Counted from the first letter of the stretch, positions 32,498-41,120 are shown. The stretch: 64,000 nucleotides of DNA from Hoeflea prorocentri (GCF_027944115.1 NZ_JAPJZI010000001.1:2046001-2110000); one strand, 5' to 3'. Notes: generated from the sequence alone by a model not told the origin. Numbers and translations: made by a program.

Positions 32498-34273
32498 CTA
32501 TTGGTTCTGGAAAAGCGGGCTGTCGTAGCGCGGACCGGGCGCGACAAAATTCGGCACCTGATTGTCTGCGACCTGCTTGATGCGATGTGTGGCGAGTTGC
32601 TCCAGTCGGATGAGATCGGCGCTGGCGTGTTCCTGATCGCGCAGGATGCGGGCAAGTGAATAGGTGAAAGCGCCGTAGGAGGTCACGCCGTGCCTGTATT
32701 CATAGGCGAGCTGATCCTCCTGACAGGCCTGAAGGATAACGGGAAGGAACGGCCCCATATGGGCCAACTCGTCACATTTCGAGTTGAAAGTGCGGTTGTC
32801 CATAGTCAACAGGTCCGTGGAACGCATCAGCCGCCTTTGTCCGTTGCCGCCGAAATAGCCAATTCTGCGCACCGCCTTGTTGCCGCTCAAATCAGCATTG
32901 GCATTGCCCGGACGCCGATGGACCCACACTCCGTTTTTGGCATCCCACTTCATTGTCCTGTGACGAATATCGTCAGGTGGAGACAGGCCGCGCGGCTTCG
33001 CGCCGCCGGCGCGTGTCATACCACCTGAATGACAGCAATCCAGTATCGCAGTGAACCGCGCTCCGTAGGGCAGCTGGCTGTAAAGGTCATGGAACCGGTC
33101 ATCGGTGATCGCTCGGTCGCGCGACCAGTCGAAATCATAGGGCACCAGGCACTCGTCGACGCGGTCAATCGTTTCATCGGCACCGTAATCGGCCAATTGG
33201 GTGCCGTGACCGGAAAAGCACAGCACGCGTTGTTGTCCGTCGCATGTGCCTTCCAGCAGCCATTCCAGCCGCCGCCAGATTTCAACGGCTGTTGCCCTGT
33301 GGTCCAGGAGCAGCCGGATATTCTCGGACTCAAAGCCGTTTTCCTGCAGGATTTCACTCATCAGGAAAGCGTCGTTGACGCAGCCGTCGAGGCGCATCTC
33401 CGGATCGTCATAGGCATTGATGCCGATGATGAGAGCGCGCCGCTCATGGCTCCCGCCACGGCGGATTTGCCTTCGGGCAGCACGCGACTTGTTGCGGTCA
33501 CGCCAGCCCGACAGCGTGTCCTGCCAGACGGTCTGGCTGACGCTCTCATGGCTCAGGTAATGCGGCGCGTAGTGATCCGTTATGCCGTCCGCGTCGAAGG
33601 TCGTGTTGACCTCCTCAAACGTATCGTCGGTGATCCTGACCCGCGTCGTCAGCACGTCGTCGTGAATGTTGAACAGATGATACCAATGCGCACCTTCAAG
33701 CGGCTCAAGCCGTCCGGCAAATTGCGCCCGGACAAACGGATTGCCGATCTGTGATCCGAATGACACGAATGTCCGGCCATCGGCACGGTCCTTGTGGTCC
33801 GGATGGCGAAAGGTGTCATAGGCGATCAGGCTGCCAAGCGAATGGGCGAAGATGATGTCGGGTTGAAGAACCTCGATATGGTCCGCAAGGGCCGTGCGGA
33901 GCGCATTGCGCAAGGGTTCGTTTTCGGCCCATTGCACGACCATGCCGGCGGTCCAGCGCACCGTTTCGGTCAGGCCGCGGGCAGCGCGGGCACCGGGTGA
34001 CGGAAGAGCTCTTGGCCGCGGTGTCAGTAAATCGCCGATCCCGTGTACAAGCCCGCTGACCGCCAGCTTCGCCAAGGCTTCAAGCGTTCCCTGCGGCGTA
34101 ATGTTGAAGTGCTCGAAGATGTGGTCGTGAAGGAAATAGGCGACTTCCAATTCGACTGGCTGACCTACGCGGCGCGCGGCAAGATCCAGAGCCCTTTCCC
34201 AATTGTCTTGCCACGCACCGCCATTCGGGTGATGTCCGACGCCATGAATGCAAAGTACTTTTACTGCGGGCAT
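32498..34273 (-). CDS. Alpha/beta-hydrolase fused to a metacaspase-like C14 peptidase
   Basis: 591 residues, two effector domains in one chain. Residues 1-250 form an alpha/beta hydrolase: VLCIHGVGHHPNGG at the oxyanion strand and FAHSLGSLIAYD with the nucleophile Ser145. Residues 275-480 are a caspase-like (C14) domain: RALIIGINAYDDPEMRLDG, the His356 loop LCFSGHGTQLADYG and the catalytic dyad Cys LDCCHSGG with Cys414. The rest (about 480-591) continues the C14 fold. No signal peptide or membrane span is present, so it should act in the cytoplasm. It heads an operon with a zinc protease. The region before the ATG is AT-rich and unlike its neighbours, which could indicate later acquisition. 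Confidence 0.85.
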   Translation of the reverse strand: MPAVKVLCIHGVGHHPNGGAWQDNWERALDLAARRVGQPVELEVAYFLHDHIFEHFNITPQGTLEALAKLAVSGLVHGIGDLLTPRPRALPSPGARAARGLTETVRWTAGMVVQWAENEPLRNALRTALADHIEVLQPDIIFAHSLGSLIAYDTFRHPDHKDRADGRTFVSFGSQIGNPFVRAQFAGRLEPLEGAHWYHLFNIHDDVLTTRVRITDDTFEEVNTTFDADGITDHYAPHYLSHESVSQTVWQDTLSGWRDRNKSRAARRQIRRGGSHERRALIIGINAYDDPEMRLDGCVNDAFLMSEILQENGFESENIRLLLDHRATAVEIWRRLEWLLEGTCDGQQRVLCFSGHGTQLADYGADETIDRVDECLVPYDFDWSRDRAITDDRFHDLYSQLPYGARFTAILDCCHSGGMTRAGGAKPRGLSPPDDIRHRTMKWDAKNGVWVHRRPGNANADLSGNKAVRRIGYFGGNGQRRLMRSTDLLTMDNRTFNSKCDELAHMGPFLPVILQACQEDQLAYEYRHGVTSYGAFTYSLARILRDQEHASADLIRLEQLATHRIKQVADNQVPNFVAPGPRYDSPLFQNQ

Positions 34274-34400
34274 TATTATTCCTACAGTATTGATTTCAAT
34301 TTATTTGCTTATATTGACTATATACTACAATCTAATCAGGAATAAGCCAGATCGCCATAATATTCCGTGAACTAAGATGACGCTTCGTCTTTATTCGTGA
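34274..34400 (-). promoter_or_regulatory. AT-rich upstream region of the hydrolase-metacaspase operon
   Basis: The stretch before the ATG at 34273 is markedly AT-rich against GC-rich neighbours. It must hold the promoter of the two-gene operon and the end of the acetyltransferase gene region. TAGGA precedes the start at short spacing. I cannot fix a -35/-10 pair with confidence. Confidence 0.4.
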
Positions 34401-34408
34401 TCTCTACG

Positions 34409-34963
34409 TCAGTCTCTCGCGACCGCACGTGCCGGATTGCCCACAACCGTTGCACCGGGCGGAACATCGCGGGTCACCACACTGCCCGCGCCGACGATGG
34501 CGTTGGCTCCAATTGACACGCCGGGCAAAATGACCGCGCGCCCCCCAACCCAGACATTCTCGCCGATTGTGACAGGCTTGGCGACTTCAAGACCGGCTGC
34601 GCGCTCAACCGGATCTTTGCTGTGCTCTGCACAATAGACATGGACCCCCGGTCCAAACATAGTCCCTGCGCCGACATGGACCCTGGCCGTGTCGAGAATG
34701 ACGCAGCCAACATTCATGTAGACCCGTTCCTCCAAAAAGAGATTGTAGCCATAGACGCAATGAAACGGGGCCTCCAAGCGAATATTGTCTCCGGCAAGGC
34801 CGAAAAGCGCGGCGAGTTCCGGCGCGACATCGCCCCGCTTGGATGGAGGCATCGAATTGTGACCGTGGACAATCTCATAGGTCCGGCTGCGCAGCCGGTC
34901 GAGTTCGTCATCAACACAGCAATACATCAGCCCGGCTTCCATCTTCTCGCGTTCGCTGGCCAT
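34409..34963 (-). CDS. Maltose/galactoside O-acetyltransferase-type protein
   Basis: 184 residues. After an N-terminal helical region (SEREKMEAGLMYCCVDDELDRLRSRTYEIVHGHN), the hexapeptide-repeat left-handed beta-helix is plain (VGAGTMFGPGVHVYCAEHSKDPVERAAGLEVAKPVTIGENVWVGGRAVILPGVSIGANAIVGAGSVVTRDVPPG). His of YCAEHS is the usual catalytic base. It belongs to the Maa/LacA group that acetylates sugars. Divergent from the NQO-type gene. Confidence 0.87.
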   Translation of the reverse strand: MASEREKMEAGLMYCCVDDELDRLRSRTYEIVHGHNSMPPSKRGDVAPELAALFGLAGDNIRLEAPFHCVYGYNLFLEERVYMNVGCVILDTARVHVGAGTMFGPGVHVYCAEHSKDPVERAAGLEVAKPVTIGENVWVGGRAVILPGVSIGANAIVGAGSVVTRDVPPGATVVGNPARAVARD

Positions 34964-35077
34964 TTCGCCTCCTCTTCGCCGACTGCTTTTCCTTTGTCAT
35001 GCACCGCTTGCGCTGGGTCAAGGACATCCGCGGCCTCACCGTTAAGCTGGGGATATCGAATCAGCGGAAAGAGTGTC

Positions 35078-35662
35078 ATGTCGAAGATTGTGATCATTCA
35101 GGGGCATCCGGACCCGGCAGGCAACCGGCTTTGCCACGCATTGGGCCATGCCTATGCAGAAGGCGCACGGGACGCCGGACATGACGTTGAATTCATCGAA
35201 ATCGGGAAACTGGATTTTCCGCTCCTGCGCAGTCCGGTTGACTGGAACGCGGGTGCCGAGGCCACGCCGCCAGTGCTCATACCCGCACAGAAAGCCTGCC
35301 TTGACGCAAACCATCTCGTCTTCATCTACCCACTATGGCTTGGCACAATGCCGGCACTCCTCAAAGGGTTTCTGGAGCAGGTGTTCCGGCCGGGCGTCGC
35401 CCTCAGCCAGGGCGACGGTTTCCCCAAGGCCATGCTGCGCGACAAGTCTGCACGTATCGTCGTCACCATGGGCATGCCAGCCCTTGCCTACCGGTTTTTC
35501 TTCATGGCGCACAGTTTGAAAAACCTGCAGCGCAACATTTTGGGCTTTGTCGGCATCAAGCCGATCCGCAACACATTGTTCGGCATGGTCGAAGGTGTCA
35601 GCGACAAGAAAAGGTCGACCTGGCTCGAACAGATGCGCTCGCTCGGGCGGCAGGCGCGCTAG
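35078..35662 (+). CDS. NAD(P)H-dependent quinone oxidoreductase-like flavoprotein
   Basis: 194 residues from the ATG at 35078. MSKIVIIQGHPDPAGNRLCHALGHAYAEGA is the FMN/FAD-binding strand of the flavodoxin-like NQO family; HLVFIYPLWLGTMPALLKGFLEQVFRPGVAL is the second flavin contact loop. It would reduce quinones or similar electrophiles in the cytoplasm. Seven bases separate its stop from the convergent GFA gene. Confidence 0.85.
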   Translation: MSKIVIIQGHPDPAGNRLCHALGHAYAEGARDAGHDVEFIEIGKLDFPLLRSPVDWNAGAEATPPVLIPAQKACLDANHLVFIYPLWLGTMPALLKGFLEQVFRPGVALSQGDGFPKAMLRDKSARIVVTMGMPALAYRFFFMAHSLKNLQRNILGFVGIKPIRNTLFGMVEGVSDKKRSTWLEQMRSLGRQAR

Positions 35663-35668
35663 AGCTGG

Positions 35669-36052
35669 TCAGTCACGCCTGATTGTCACCGACCACCAAG
35701 GCGGCGCCTGCTTGCCGTAACTGTGCTGCTTGCCGGGAACAAGCGGCGAGGCATCATCGAAGGACGCAATCGTCAGGGAAATCTTGTCGTATCCCTCATC
35801 AATCGCGCAAACGGTTCCGCCGCATTTCGGGCAGAAACCACGCCGGGTCTTTTGCGATGACTGATAGAGCGCGGGTTCACCGCCCTCGCCGGTCCACACG
35901 AGCCTGTCGATCGGAAATTCAACCCAGGCGACCGTCGGTGCACCTGACCAGCGCTGGCATGTCCTGCAGGAACACAGGTGCGGGAATGTCGGCCTGCCCT
36001 CCACCCGGAAACGAATATGTCCGCAAAGGCATTGCCCTTCATGGTTCTTCAT
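35669..36052 (-). CDS. GFA family zinc-binding protein
   Basis: 127 residues. The GFA/CENP-V zinc motifs are complete: GQCLCGHIRF, CSCRTCQRWSGAP and FCPKCGGTVCAIDEG supply the Cys ligands. Members include glutathione-dependent formaldehyde-activating enzyme and many of unknown role; formaldehyde activation is not proven for this one. Confidence 0.85.
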   Translation of the reverse strand: MKNHEGQCLCGHIRFRVEGRPTFPHLCSCRTCQRWSGAPTVAWVEFPIDRLVWTGEGGEPALYQSSQKTRRGFCPKCGGTVCAIDEGYDKISLTIASFDDASPLVPGKQHSYGKQAPPWWSVTIRRD

Positions 36053-36095
36053 GTCGATCCTCCGCGTGGCTTGAACACCAAGGTAAATAGAGGTG

Positions 36096-36860
36096 TTAAA
36101 GCAAACTTTTTAGGTCACGGAGCGGGACATATTGATGCGCCTGCATGTCGCCGCCGATCCATCCAAAACCGGTAAAGCCCGCGGCGCTGCTGCCAGGCTC
36201 CGGCTCGGTCGCGTGACCGGAAAACACATGCTGCAGTTCCAGCAAGGCATAGGGCCGCGCCCAGAGCCATTCTCTATTGGCCACTGCTTTCAGGTCCGGC
36301 TCTGGAAGAGCCTCGTCGCTCCATGCGAAGAAATAGAGACAGAACCCGTAGTCCTCGACCGGCTGAACGGACATCAGACGCATCTGAAGCCGGTTTTCGC
36401 AATAGTCGCGTGCCGCATTGATATCGTTGACCCGCAGGGTGATATGCGCCAGCGTCGCTTGCCCGCCAATGGGGTGGCCATCCCCTGGCGCGCCTGCTCT
36501 TCCCTCAAATCCCTGTTGCAGGAGTTCAATCGCAAAGCCCTGCGGATCGTGAAGATGGCTCATATAGCCGATATCCTTGAACTGTCGCGGTGCGGTCACC
36601 GCGCAACCGCGCGTTGCGAGATATGCTACGGCCGTATCGAGATCGCGGACCGTTATTCCGATCTTCCAGTAGAGGCCGTCGGGTCGCGACCTGTATGGCG
36701 AAGACGCACCGCCCGTCAGCTCGAGCAAACACTGGTCGCCATCATAACCAAGCAAGGGTTCATCCGGTTTGCCAAAATCGCGCATGCCCAGAATTCCGCT
36801 GTAGAATTCAACGAGTTCCTGTGGGTTTTCAACACGAAGGCAGTGGCGTGAAATCTTCAT
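36096..36860 (-). CDS. Two-module VOC (glyoxalase-like) protein
   Basis: 254 residues made of two vicinal-oxygen-chelate modules, one from MKISRHCLRVENPQELVEFYSGILGMRDF and one from TLAHITLRVNDINAARDYCENRLQMRLMSV. Each carries a His and a Glu (ITVRDL..., FAIELLQ; LAHITL, LLELQHVF) that would bind a metal. The layout fits glyoxalase I or an extradiol-type lyase, but the substrate is unknown. It lies 13 bases downstream of the chrA-like gene (same strand), so they may share a transcript. Confidence 0.85.
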   Translation of the reverse strand: MKISRHCLRVENPQELVEFYSGILGMRDFGKPDEPLLGYDGDQCLLELTGGASSPYRSRPDGLYWKIGITVRDLDTAVAYLATRGCAVTAPRQFKDIGYMSHLHDPQGFAIELLQQGFEGRAGAPGDGHPIGGQATLAHITLRVNDINAARDYCENRLQMRLMSVQPVEDYGFCLYFFAWSDEALPEPDLKAVANREWLWARPYALLELQHVFSGHATEPEPGSSAAGFTGFGWIGGDMQAHQYVPLRDLKSLL

Positions 36861-36873
36861 CGGATTCTATACG

Positions 36874-38181
36874 TCAAAGTGTCAGAGAACCGGCGTAGCT
36901 TAGCAGCAGGCCAAGCAGCGCCGAAACTGCAAGCACCCGCAGCATGCCCCATTTGAGCACCAGCAATAAAATGCCGGAGATGAGCGTCAGCAAAACGACC
37001 CGCCAATCCAGTGTTGCGGGATCGGGTTGCCACACCATGATCGGGCCATAGCTCCGAGCGTCAACCGTCGTGAAGGCGACATGCAAGGCGAACCAGATCG
37101 AAAGGTTCAGGATGACACCGACAACGGCTGCGGTGATCGCAGCCAAAGCGCCCCGTAGCCGGGGCTGTGCACCGATCCAGTCAATGTAAGGCGCACCGGC
37201 AAAAATCCAAAGGAAGCATGGTGCGAAGGTCGCCCACAGCGTCACGAGCGCACCGGCGATACCCAGTATCAATCCACCTTTGCCGAAGGCGGACAGGAAG
37301 CCGACAAACTCCGTTACCAGAATAAGGGGGCCCGGCGTCGTCTCGGCAAGCCCAAGACCGTCCATCATCGCGCCTGCCGAAAGCCAGCCATGATGGCTGA
37401 CGACATCTTGCGCCATATAGGCAAGCACGGCGTAGGCGCCGCCGAACGTGACAACGGCAAGCTTTGAGAAAAAGAACCCGAGTTCGGCCAGAAACGAAGG
37501 CCCCAAAGCCGTAATAGCCAGCAACGGCAACCACCATATCGCCAACCACAGGGCGATGGTCTGAACCGTCTTTGCAAGTGATGTCTGCCGAACAACCGGC
37601 TCCTGCACGTCACCTTTCGGCATCCCACCCAGGAACCCGATCAACGCCGCAGCCAGGATAATCAAAGGAAATGGCAGGTTGAGGAAAAAGATGCCGATAA
37701 ATGCCAGCGCCGCGATGGCCCAATGACGGGACTGATGGAGCGCCCGTTTTGCCACCCGCAGCAGTGCCTCAATAACGATGACCAACACCGCTGCCTTGAT
37801 CCCCAGGAACAGGGCCGAGACCAGCGGCACGCTGCCGAGATAGGCATAAAGCACAGCCAGCCCCAGCATGACCGCGGCTCCGGGCAGCACGAACAGCAAC
37901 CCGGCAATCAACCCTCCGGCAACGCCCTGAAGCCGCCAGCCAGCATAGGTGGCAAGCTGCATCGCCTCGGGACCCGGCAACAGCATGCAAAAACTCAGCG
38001 CGTTAAGATATTGTTTTTCCGCTAGCCAGCGCTTTTCCTCGACCAGCACCCGGTGCATCAATGCGATCTGTGCGGCCGGTCCGCCGAACGACAGGATTCC
38101 AATCCGCCAAAAAGCCGCGATAAGTTCAGGAAGCCGCGCTGTCGCCGGCTCCTCGGCCTCAATCGGCTTCGGTGCGCTCAT
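36874..38181 (-). CDS. ChrA-type chromate efflux transporter
   Basis: 435 residues from the ATG at 38181 (an extra nine-residue start is also in frame). Two homologous halves begin FWRIGILSFGGPAAQIALMHR and FFSKLAVVTFGGAYAVLAYMA, each with the ChrA motif FGGP/FGGA, followed by TTPGPLILVTEFVGFLSAFG. The long two-domain CHR (LCHR) form exports chromate driven by the membrane potential. It is part of a divergent unit with Rrf2. Confidence 0.9.
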   Translation of the reverse strand: MSAPKPIEAEEPATARLPELIAAFWRIGILSFGGPAAQIALMHRVLVEEKRWLAEKQYLNALSFCMLLPGPEAMQLATYAGWRLQGVAGGLIAGLLFVLPGAAVMLGLAVLYAYLGSVPLVSALFLGIKAAVLVIVIEALLRVAKRALHQSRHWAIAALAFIGIFFLNLPFPLIILAAALIGFLGGMPKGDVQEPVVRQTSLAKTVQTIALWLAIWWLPLLAITALGPSFLAELGFFFSKLAVVTFGGAYAVLAYMAQDVVSHHGWLSAGAMMDGLGLAETTPGPLILVTEFVGFLSAFGKGGLILGIAGALVTLWATFAPCFLWIFAGAPYIDWIGAQPRLRGALAAITAAVVGVILNLSIWFALHVAFTTVDARSYGPIMVWQPDPATLDWRVVLLTLISGILLLVLKWGMLRVLAVSALLGLLLSYAGSLTL

Positions 38182-38333
38182 CGCTGGATATACCACACTG
38201 GTGCGCACGCAGGCCGGACTGTTGCAATCTCAAACGCTTGCCGCATCGCGCGTTCTTCCCATGCCGGTTTGCCTGATGCCTGTAAGTGATTGTAGCGCCG
38301 GGAATTCACCGACGTCTTGGATCCATCATTGTC

Positions 38334-38421
38334 AAATCCAACCGGGGACCGTCAAGAGCCCGTGAAGGCAACAAGCCTGCTTTCGGTGGCAAAGGTTCTG
38401 AAAGAAAATCCAACCGGATTT
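38334..38421. repeat. 12-base direct repeat, second copy part of a hairpin
   Basis: AAATCCAACCGG occurs at 38334-38345 and again at 38406-38417 in the ChrA-Rrf2 intergenic region. The second copy continues as AAATCCAACCGGATTT, an inverted repeat with a four-base centre (38406-38421). Regulatory sites are one explanation; chance is another. Confidence 0.35.
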
Positions 38422-38423
38422 CA

Positions 38424-38458
38424 TTGACATTCTCTATCATGGATATATTTTATCCATG
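38424..38458 (+). promoter_or_regulatory. Rrf2 promoter overlapped by a palindromic operator
   Basis: A consensus -35 TTGACA lies at 38424-38429. A perfect 8-bp inverted repeat, CATGGATA (38438-38445) and TATCCATG (38451-38458) with a five-base spacer, covers the -10 region. It lies 15 bases before the Rrf2 ATG, and AGGAG follows it. Autorepression by the Rrf2 product is the natural reading. Confidence 0.65.
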
Positions 38459-38472
38459 AATAGGAGACGATC

Positions 38473-38973
38473 ATGAAGCTGAGCGATGGAGTCGAATGGG
38501 CCATACATTGTGCCATGTTGCTCGGCAACATTCCCGAAAATGCGACACTTTCCGGAAAGGCTCTGGCGGAGTTTCACGGCATACCGGAGAGTTATCTGCT
38601 CAAACATCTGAAACAGCTTGTCGCCAGGGGTGTTCTTGAATCGGTCTCAGGCCCGCGCGGCGGTTATCGCCTCGCCCGTGCACCCGACGAGATCACGCTT
38701 CTTGATATCGTCCAGGCCGTCGACGGCAACCGCCCGGCCTTTCGCTGCACGGAGATTCGGCGGCGCGGCCCGTGCCGCCTCGACGACAGCGCTTATCCGC
38801 TTTGCTGCGGGGTGAACCGGGCGATGATGCGCGCCGAACAGGCGTGGCGAAATGCACTCAAGGAGCAAACGCTGGACGACATATCACAAGATTTCTTTGC
38901 AACGGCGGACCCGCGCCTCCTGCCGCTTGGAGAAAACTGGCTTGCGGAAAACACAAGGATGCCGAAATCATGA
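38473..38973 (+). CDS. Rrf2-family regulator with four cysteines
   Basis: 166 residues, AGGAG before the ATG. The N-terminal winged helix (DGVEWAIHCAMLLGNIPENATLSGKALAEFHGIPESYLLKHLKQLVARGVLESVSGPRGGYRLAR) is typical of Rrf2. The C-terminal part contains Cys at about 92, 101, 111 and 112, which could hold a Fe-S cluster or form a redox switch, as in IscR/NsrR relatives; the spacing differs from theirs. It controls, by position, its own operator and the epimerase that overlaps its stop (ATGA). Confidence 0.88.
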   Translation: MKLSDGVEWAIHCAMLLGNIPENATLSGKALAEFHGIPESYLLKHLKQLVARGVLESVSGPRGGYRLARAPDEITLLDIVQAVDGNRPAFRCTEIRRRGPCRLDDSAYPLCCGVNRAMMRAEQAWRNALKEQTLDDISQDFFATADPRLLPLGENWLAENTRMPKS

Positions 38974-39950
38974 TTATCTTCGTTACCGGCGCAACCGGTG
39001 TCCTCGGTCGCCCCACCGTTCAACGCCTTGTCCAGAATGGACATCAGGTGCGTGCGCTCAGCCGCTCAGAAGCAAACCGGCATATTATTATGGAGGACGG
39101 CGCGATCCCAATGGCGGCGGATCTGTTTGACCCGCTCTCCGTGACGTCGGCACTTCATGACTGCGAGGCGGTCTTGCATCTTGCAACGCGCATTCCGCCG
39201 GTATCCAGCATGAAAAACCCAGGCGCCTGGGACGAAAATGACAGGATCAGGCGTGAAGGCACCCATTGCCTGATACGGGCGGCAGAACGCACTTCCTCTG
39301 TTCGAACCTTTGTCTATCCGAGCGTATCCATCTTCTACGGCGACGCCGGTCCGCAATGGGTTTCGGCCGAGGATGCAGCCATCGAACCGCTTGAAATTCA
39401 CAGATCAACCATCGACGCGGAAAACGCTGTTCTGGGTTTCAGCAAAACCGGGCCACACAACAAGGGGGTTGTTCTGCGCTTCGGCAACTTCTACGGACCG
39501 ACGTCGCCGGACAGCGCGCAGACCATCGCCATGGCCCGAAAGGGATTTGCGATATCCGTTGCGCCCTCGCCGGCCTACAAGTCGATGATCTGGATTGACG
39601 ACGCGGCATCGGCCATTGTCGAAGCGGCGGAGAGCGCGCCGACCGGTCTCTATGATGTCGTTGAGGACGATCCGGCGACACAGTTTGAAGCGATTGCCGC
39701 GATCGCGACCGCCGTCAGGCGCCGCCGTCTTCTTAAACTACCACGCGTCTTGCTACGCATCGCCATCCCCAAAAATCTGCGCGATTTGCTGACCCGAAGC
39801 CAGCGCATTTCCAACACGCGGTTTCGCGACGTGACAGGCTGGAGGCCCCAGGTGCCGTCACAAAGAATCGGGTGGCAGATGATGGCTCAAAAGGACAAAT
39901 CGACGGACGAGACCCCGTCCCTGCACGGCACGAGCAAACACCCGGCTTGA
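38970..39950 (+). CDS. NAD-dependent epimerase/dehydratase
   Basis: 326 residues. VTGATGVLGRPTVQRLVQNGHQVRALSRS is the Rossmann fold start of the extended SDR family, with a substrate domain following. Canonical YxxxK is not clear: SVSIFYGD sits at the expected place, so the Tyr may be the catalytic one, but the Lys is not in register. The ATG overlaps the Rrf2 stop in ATGA, so it is translationally coupled and regulated by Rrf2. Confidence 0.8.
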   Translation: MIIFVTGATGVLGRPTVQRLVQNGHQVRALSRSEANRHIIMEDGAIPMAADLFDPLSVTSALHDCEAVLHLATRIPPVSSMKNPGAWDENDRIRREGTHCLIRAAERTSSVRTFVYPSVSIFYGDAGPQWVSAEDAAIEPLEIHRSTIDAENAVLGFSKTGPHNKGVVLRFGNFYGPTSPDSAQTIAMARKGFAISVAPSPAYKSMIWIDDAASAIVEAAESAPTGLYDVVEDDPATQFEAIAAIATAVRRRRLLKLPRVLLRIAIPKNLRDLLTRSQRISNTRFRDVTGWRPQVPSQRIGWQMMAQKDKSTDETPSLHGTSKHPA

Positions 39951-39957
39951 TTCAATT

Positions 39958-39986
39958 CATATTAGTTGTAACATACAACTAATATG
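39958..39986. promoter_or_regulatory. 29-base perfect palindrome over the MarR-GNAT start
   Basis: CATATTAGTTGT (39958-39969) and ACAACTAATATG (39975-39986) are exact complements, five bases apart. The right arm contains the ATG start of the MarR-GNAT gene (39984-39986). A near -35 (TTGATT at 39948) and -10 (TAACAT at 39969-39974) would place transcription start at or just before the ATG. Twelve-base arms are long for chance, so this is a likely MarR operator. Confidence 0.7.
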
Positions 39987-40964
39987 AAAGACGGCGCGCG
40001 GCAGAGTAGGTCAACCATCGAGCAGATCAGATCGGCTTCGCGAAGGCTGGTGCGAGAACTCGGCTTTATGAACCGTAATCTCGCCGGGAGCGACCTGTCG
40101 CCATCGGGCGTTCATGCACTTTTGCTGCTCCAGTCTCATAAAGGTCTGACTGCAGGACAGCTATCCGATCAATTATTGTTGGAGAAATCGACGGTAAGCC
40201 GGCTGGTTCGCTCGCTTGTCCAGCGGGGCGAGATAACGGAGTTACCCTCGCAGGAAGACCGCCGGATCAAGCATCTGGATTTGACCGGGAGGGGAAGACT
40301 AACCCTTGCCCGTATCAACCAGTTTGCTGAAGAGCGCGTCCAATCGGCGATCAAGGTACTCGATACACATTCGCGGCAAAGCATTGTTAATGGCCTCGAA
40401 GCCTATGCACAGGCATTAGAGGCCAGTCGGTCAGGTGCCGCGGGCACGGCGGCTTCAAGCTCTTTGCGGATCGTCGCCGGATATCAGCCAGGTCTGATCG
40501 GGCAAATCGTCACCCTGCACGCCGTTACCTACAATAAGCTTGAAGGCTTCGGGCTCCAGTTCGAAGCCACGGTATCGGATGGGCTCGCAAAATTCGCGCC
40601 GCGCCTCGGCAACGATAAAAACCAGGTATGGTCCGCCTGGCATGGTGAACAATTTGTCGGCTCCATTGCGATTGACGGTGAGAATCTCGGCGAAGGCATC
40701 GCCCATCTGAGATGGTTCATTGTGGCGGAAGACGCGCGTGGCACCGGCCTCGGGCGCCGGCTTTTGGAAGCCGCTGTCACGCATTGCAGAATGCAAGAAT
40801 TCGCCGAAATCAAACTTTGGACCTTCAAGGGCCTCGATGCGGCACGCAGGCTTTATGAGCGCAACGGCTTCATTTTGACCGAAGAATACAACGGCGATCA
40901 GTGGGGCCACAGCCTGACGGAACAGATTTTTGTCAAATCAATGGACAGAAGGCAAAGCCCATGA
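39984..40964 (+). CDS. MarR-GNAT fusion regulator
   Basis: 326 residues. An N-terminal MarR winged helix (SPSGVHALLLLQSHKGLTAGQLSDQLLLEKSTVSRLVRSLVQRGEITELPSQEDRRIKHLDLT) is joined to a C-terminal GNAT acetyltransferase domain (IAHLRWFIVAEDARGTGLGRRLLEAAVTHCRMQEFAEIKLWTFKGLDAARRLYERNGF). The GNAT carries the acetyl-CoA binding RGTGLGRRLL motif. There is no Shine-Dalgarno; the start codon lies inside the operator palindrome, so a leaderless mRNA is likely. An alternative ATG at 40068 has no better ribosome site. Confidence 0.85.
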   Translation: MKDGARQSRSTIEQIRSASRRLVRELGFMNRNLAGSDLSPSGVHALLLLQSHKGLTAGQLSDQLLLEKSTVSRLVRSLVQRGEITELPSQEDRRIKHLDLTGRGRLTLARINQFAEERVQSAIKVLDTHSRQSIVNGLEAYAQALEASRSGAAGTAASSSLRIVAGYQPGLIGQIVTLHAVTYNKLEGFGLQFEATVSDGLAKFAPRLGNDKNQVWSAWHGEQFVGSIAIDGENLGEGIAHLRWFIVAEDARGTGLGRRLLEAAVTHCRMQEFAEIKLWTFKGLDAARRLYERNGFILTEEYNGDQWGHSLTEQIFVKSMDRRQSP

Positions 40965-41120
40965 GAAAGCTCTCTTTATTGAATGCTGCCAAGCTCATGT
41001 GAACCCGTTCACAGATTGAGGCAGTCTGAAAGATACTTTTTATCCGCAGTGCTATCACCACCCGCGTTCATGGACTAATACTTGGGGCAGAGGGTTGGGG
41101 GGCTTTTTGCACACGCAATC

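Noticed and set aside
38334-38421. Possible binding-site pair AAATCCAACCGG
   Set aside because: Listed as a repeat, not as an operator: two copies of 12 bases are not enough evidence of function.
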